NCBI GenBank assembly: GCA_022842885.1
Contig: JALHOR010000053.1
Location: 1 to 35,414, forward strand
DNA from: Anaerolineae bacterium
GTDB lineage: Bacteria; Chloroflexota; Anaerolineae; Aggregatilineales; Phototrophicaceae
DNA: 35,414 nt
Direction of reading: 5' to 3'
Below, piece by piece: positions 33,256 to 35,414 of the stretch. The stretch's first letter is position 1, and every line of letters begins with the position of its first letter. The position numbers were made by a program, and so were the translations under genes. The notes beneath the pieces were generated by a model. The model saw nothing but the letters and a program-made list of their open reading frames with translations, had not been told where the DNA came from and searched no databases.

Positions 33256-34170
33256 TTACACCTGCAACAGACGGTCAACAATCATAATCAAGAACAGCAG
33301 CGCCAAATATGCCGATGAGTATTTATAGACGTTGCGTGCCATCGGCTTGCTGGCAATCTGGATGAGGCGTGCCGACATGTAAATTAAGCCGATGCCAAGT
33401 ATCAGTGCTCCCACGAGATACAATCCGCCGAGCATCTTCACATTCGGGAAAAATAACGACACCCCCGGAATGAGTGTTATCAACACCAACTGAATCGAAT
33501 AGAGCAGAATTTGCAAGCGGGTCACTTGTTCGCCGCGGGCAACCGGCATCATGGGAACATTGGCAGCGGCATAATCTTTGTTGACGAGAATCGCCAGCGC
33601 CCACGAGTGCGGCGGTGTCCAATAAAAGACAATCGCAAACAAGATGAAGGCTTCTAGCGTCACGGTGCCTGTGGCGGCTGCCCAACCGACTAACACCGGA
33701 ATCGCGCCCGCACCACCGCCAATAACAATATTGAGCGTGGTGTTGCGTTTGAGGATAAGCGTATATAGCACGACATAATAGATTGCGCCAACGAATGCTA
33801 ATCCCGCTGCCAACCAATTCACAAAAATTCCTAAAATCAGCACTGACCATGCGACCAATGCCATCCCAAAAAGCAGCGCATTAACGGGGGCAATCCGCCC
33901 AGAGGGAATAGGGCGGCGCGAGGTGCGCGTCATACGGGCATCCATATCGCGGTCAAGAAATTGGTTCATGGCGCTTGCCCCACCAGCAGCCAAAATTCCC
34001 CCTAAAATTGTCGGTAGGAGCAGGTGAATTTCCGGGATGCCATTGGTTGCCACCACCATCGCTGTGACAGTAGTAAAGACCAACAGCGTGACAATCTTGA
34101 GTTTCATCAACTCAAAATAAGCCCGCAATATATCGCCCGAACTTAGAGTGCTTCGGATTGTGGATTCCAT
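33256..34170 (-). CDS. ctaB: Protoheme IX farnesyltransferase (heme O synthase)
   Basis: It adds a farnesyl group to heme B to give heme O. The 304-residue membrane protein shows the prenyl-diphosphate motif NQFLDRDMDARMTRTSRRP, the second motif TPPHSWALAI...DYAAANVPMMP, and seven to nine transmembrane helices. The start is ATG 34170 (MESTIRSTLSSGDILRAYFELMK), typical of the family; a longer open frame upstream to 34365 runs out of frame through ctaA and is not supported. The gene overlaps the end of ctaA by 28 bases, so the two are coupled in the order of heme A synthesis. Confidence 0.95.
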   Translation of the reverse strand: MESTIRSTLSSGDILRAYFELMKLKIVTLLVFTTVTAMVVATNGIPEIHLLLPTILGGILAAGGASAMNQFLDRDMDARMTRTSRRPIPSGRIAPVNALLFGMALVAWSVLILGIFVNWLAAGLAFVGAIYYVVLYTLILKRNTTLNIVIGGGAGAIPVLVGWAAATGTVTLEAFILFAIVFYWTPPHSWALAILVNKDYAAANVPMMPVARGEQVTRLQILLYSIQLVLITLIPGVSLFFPNVKMLGGLYLVGALILGIGLIYMSARLIQIASKPMARNVYKYSSAYLALLFLIMIVDRLLQV

Positions 34171-35111
34171 GAGTTGCCCGTCGGGTATTTGTTTTTGAAT
34201 AATGGTTGCGTGTTCATTGCTTCTATGGTACTCAGAATAACCAATACTGCCCAATTGGTGGCTGCCATGCCCACATGCGCTGCACCCCAAATGGGGGCTG
34301 CTACGCTTAGAACATACAAAGCACCAATGGCGGCTTGCAAAGCAAAGGTGAGCAGTGCCAGCCATGCCAGTAAGCGCACCAAACTATCTTGGCGTGTTCG
34401 CATGATTTGCCAGACCAGTATCACCAGCGTAATGCCAAATGCAGCAACCGCAAAGCGATGTAGCATGTGAATCACTGCTAACTGCCCATATTCCATCGGC
34501 AATAGATTGTTGCCCACGCAGAGGGGCCATTCGGTACATGCCAACGTCGCGCCACTGCCACGCACCAATGCGCCGGTTAGAATAATCAGCAGCGAAAAAA
34601 GTGTATTGGCGTAAGTCAGTGTTGTAACGGGGTCATGTGTGATAGGCTTGGGCTGATATTGTGCCGTGACTGCCGCCACAAGCAATGCCCCTAGCAATAA
34701 CATCGCCGTTCCCAAATGCAGTGTAACAAATGTCGTTGGCAGTTCAAACACAACAACAATCGCACCCAGCCCGCTTTGCACAGCAAATAATACGGCGGCT
34801 GCCGCTGTCACACCTAATACCAAGTTATCTCGTTGACGATAACTGCGCCATGCCACTGCAAGAGTCGCCAAGCCAAATAAGCCAATTAAGAGGGCGAACA
34901 AGCGATGCAGCCATTCAATCCATGCGGTTAGATTATCTAACGGCGGAAAAATCGTGCCGTTACACAGGGGCCAATCGCTGCCGCAGCCCAGCCCAGAATC
35001 CGTTACGCGCACCACCGCGCCAAAAACAATTAAGCCCAAGGTCAAAAATGCAGTGGTTAAAGCCAACGATAAGAATAAACGAGTGGATTGGTTAATATTC
35101 ATAGAGACCAT
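34143..35111 (-). CDS. ctaA: Heme A synthase (CtaA/COX15)
   Basis: It oxidises heme O to heme A. The 322-residue protein has eight transmembrane helices in two pseudo-symmetric halves. Each half has a Cys pair in an outer loop (SGLGCGSDWPLCNG and SGATLACTEWPLCVG) and a His in the helix after it (EWLHRLF, IHMLHRFA), and the Cys pairs are typical of the type found in Bacillus. The second-half histidines (HRFA, AHVG) fit heme ligation. The start is ATG 35111 with GAGG six to seven bases upstream; the longer frame to 35165 lacks support. It precedes and overlaps ctaB. Confidence 0.93.
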   Translation of the reverse strand: MVSMNINQSTRLFLSLALTTAFLTLGLIVFGAVVRVTDSGLGCGSDWPLCNGTIFPPLDNLTAWIEWLHRLFALLIGLFGLATLAVAWRSYRQRDNLVLGVTAAAAVLFAVQSGLGAIVVVFELPTTFVTLHLGTAMLLLGALLVAAVTAQYQPKPITHDPVTTLTYANTLFSLLIILTGALVRGSGATLACTEWPLCVGNNLLPMEYGQLAVIHMLHRFAVAAFGITLVILVWQIMRTRQDSLVRLLAWLALLTFALQAAIGALYVLSVAAPIWGAAHVGMAATNWAVLVILSTIEAMNTQPLFKNKYPTGNSWNPQSEAL

Positions 35112-35152
35112 AACACCCTCAACATGATAACAATAGAATACCAAAAGGGGAT

Positions 35153-35177
35153 TGCCAGCACCCATTGCGTGCTGGCA
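35153..35177 (-). terminator. Nine-base-pair hairpin between the small membrane gene and ctaA
   Basis: TGCCAGCAC (35153-35161) pairs perfectly with 35169-35177 across a seven-base loop. On the minus strand it is followed by ATCCCCTTTTGG, so the T-run is four bases and delayed. It may end or attenuate transcription, or act as a processing site. Confidence 0.5.
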
Positions 35178-35187
35178 GCAAGTGCGA

Positions 35188-35414
35188 TTATTGAGTGGTT
35201 TCAGTGGTTGCCGGGCTGTTGGTTGCAGATGAGGTATTGCTGCGTTCCTGTGTCAACATTCGATTCAGAACATAGAATACCAATCCCAGAATCCCACCAA
35301 CCACCACCACATTACCAATCACAAAAAAGACCCAGAAGAAAAATTGGAATGCTTGGACTGGGGTTGCTTCAAATACTGAGGCATCGGGGTTATCGGTTTG
35401 GATAACCAACACCG
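35188..35414 (-). CDS. Small single-helix membrane protein, possibly cut by window edge
   Basis: About 74 residues are visible. There is an N-terminal extracytoplasmic-like stretch of about 20 residues (IQTDNPDASVFEATPVQ), one long hydrophobic segment (AFQFFFWVFFVIGNVVVVGGILGLVFYVL), then a Thr/Ser-rich tail. I do not recognise the family. A GTG at 35412 could be the start, but the frame is open to the edge, so the start may lie outside. Position before ctaA suggests a small respiratory-oxidase-associated protein, by context only. Confidence 0.5.
   Translation of the reverse strand, partial: VLVIQTDNPDASVFEATPVQAFQFFFWVFFVIGNVVVVGGILGLVFYVLNRMLTQERSNTSSATNSPATTETTQ

Noticed and set aside
33323..33850. 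175-codon open frame on the minus strand
   Set aside because: It is in a different frame of the ctaB gene; the ctaB frame carries both prenyltransferase motifs.

Overview
The window is about 35 kb of densely packed bacterial chromosome. No gap between genes exceeds about 250 bases, and I see no rRNA, tRNA, CRISPR array or insertion sequence. I infer a member of the Chloroflexota, probably Anaerolineae-like. The clues are a large membrane protein ending in a beta-domain that I associate with that phylum, an RsmD whose catalytic motif reads APPQY, and abundant HEAT, GAF and FHA modular proteins. No phylogenetic marker was searched, so this is inference. Heme A synthesis genes next to a cytochrome c point to aerobic respiration with an aa3-type oxidase.

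Layout, left to right. 1-3530: a 3'-truncated aspS on the minus strand, then a translationally coupled pair on the plus strand (84-residue membrane protein and a GT-C-like membrane glycosyltransferase). 3532-6603: a minus-strand AAA ATPase diverging from a class II HDAC-like deacetylase, followed by a convergent MgtC family protein. 6708-10406: two adjacent dynamin-like GTPases in one minus-strand unit. 10621-14365: a triple-GAF class IIIb nucleotidyl cyclase, a HicA-HicB toxin-antitoxin module coupled to it, and lysA. 14362-17695: two overlapping GNAT acetyltransferases diverging from a 773-residue polytopic membrane protein. 17777-20134: a plus-strand run of a TPR protein, a UroD-family protein, rsmD and an ImmA/IrrE-like protein without a zinc site. 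20148-22786: a minus-strand run of FHA protein, hpt and cca. 22896-27551: a TGS/SAD/P-loop nucleoside kinase with its own terminator, then a lidless Hsp70 paired with a HEAT-repeat protein, closed by a strong terminator. 27674-28258: a Uma2-family gene behind a palindromic operator-like site. 28262-32647: a minus-strand unit of SH3b membrane protein, ligA and rlmI. 32783-35414: a minus-strand respiratory unit of small membrane protein, ctaA, ctaB and cytochrome c.

Most genes are housekeeping (aspS, lysA, rsmD, hpt, cca, ligA, rlmI, ctaA, ctaB). The least ordinary content is the tandem dynamin-like pair, the Hsp70/HEAT pair, the zinc-site-less ImmA-like protein fused by overlap to rsmD, the HicAB module inserted behind a sensor cyclase with visibly different codon use, and an approximately 90-residue insert in LigA. 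Several upstream regions share an extended -10 element (TGnTAnnnT), which gives a coherent picture of promoter architecture across the window.
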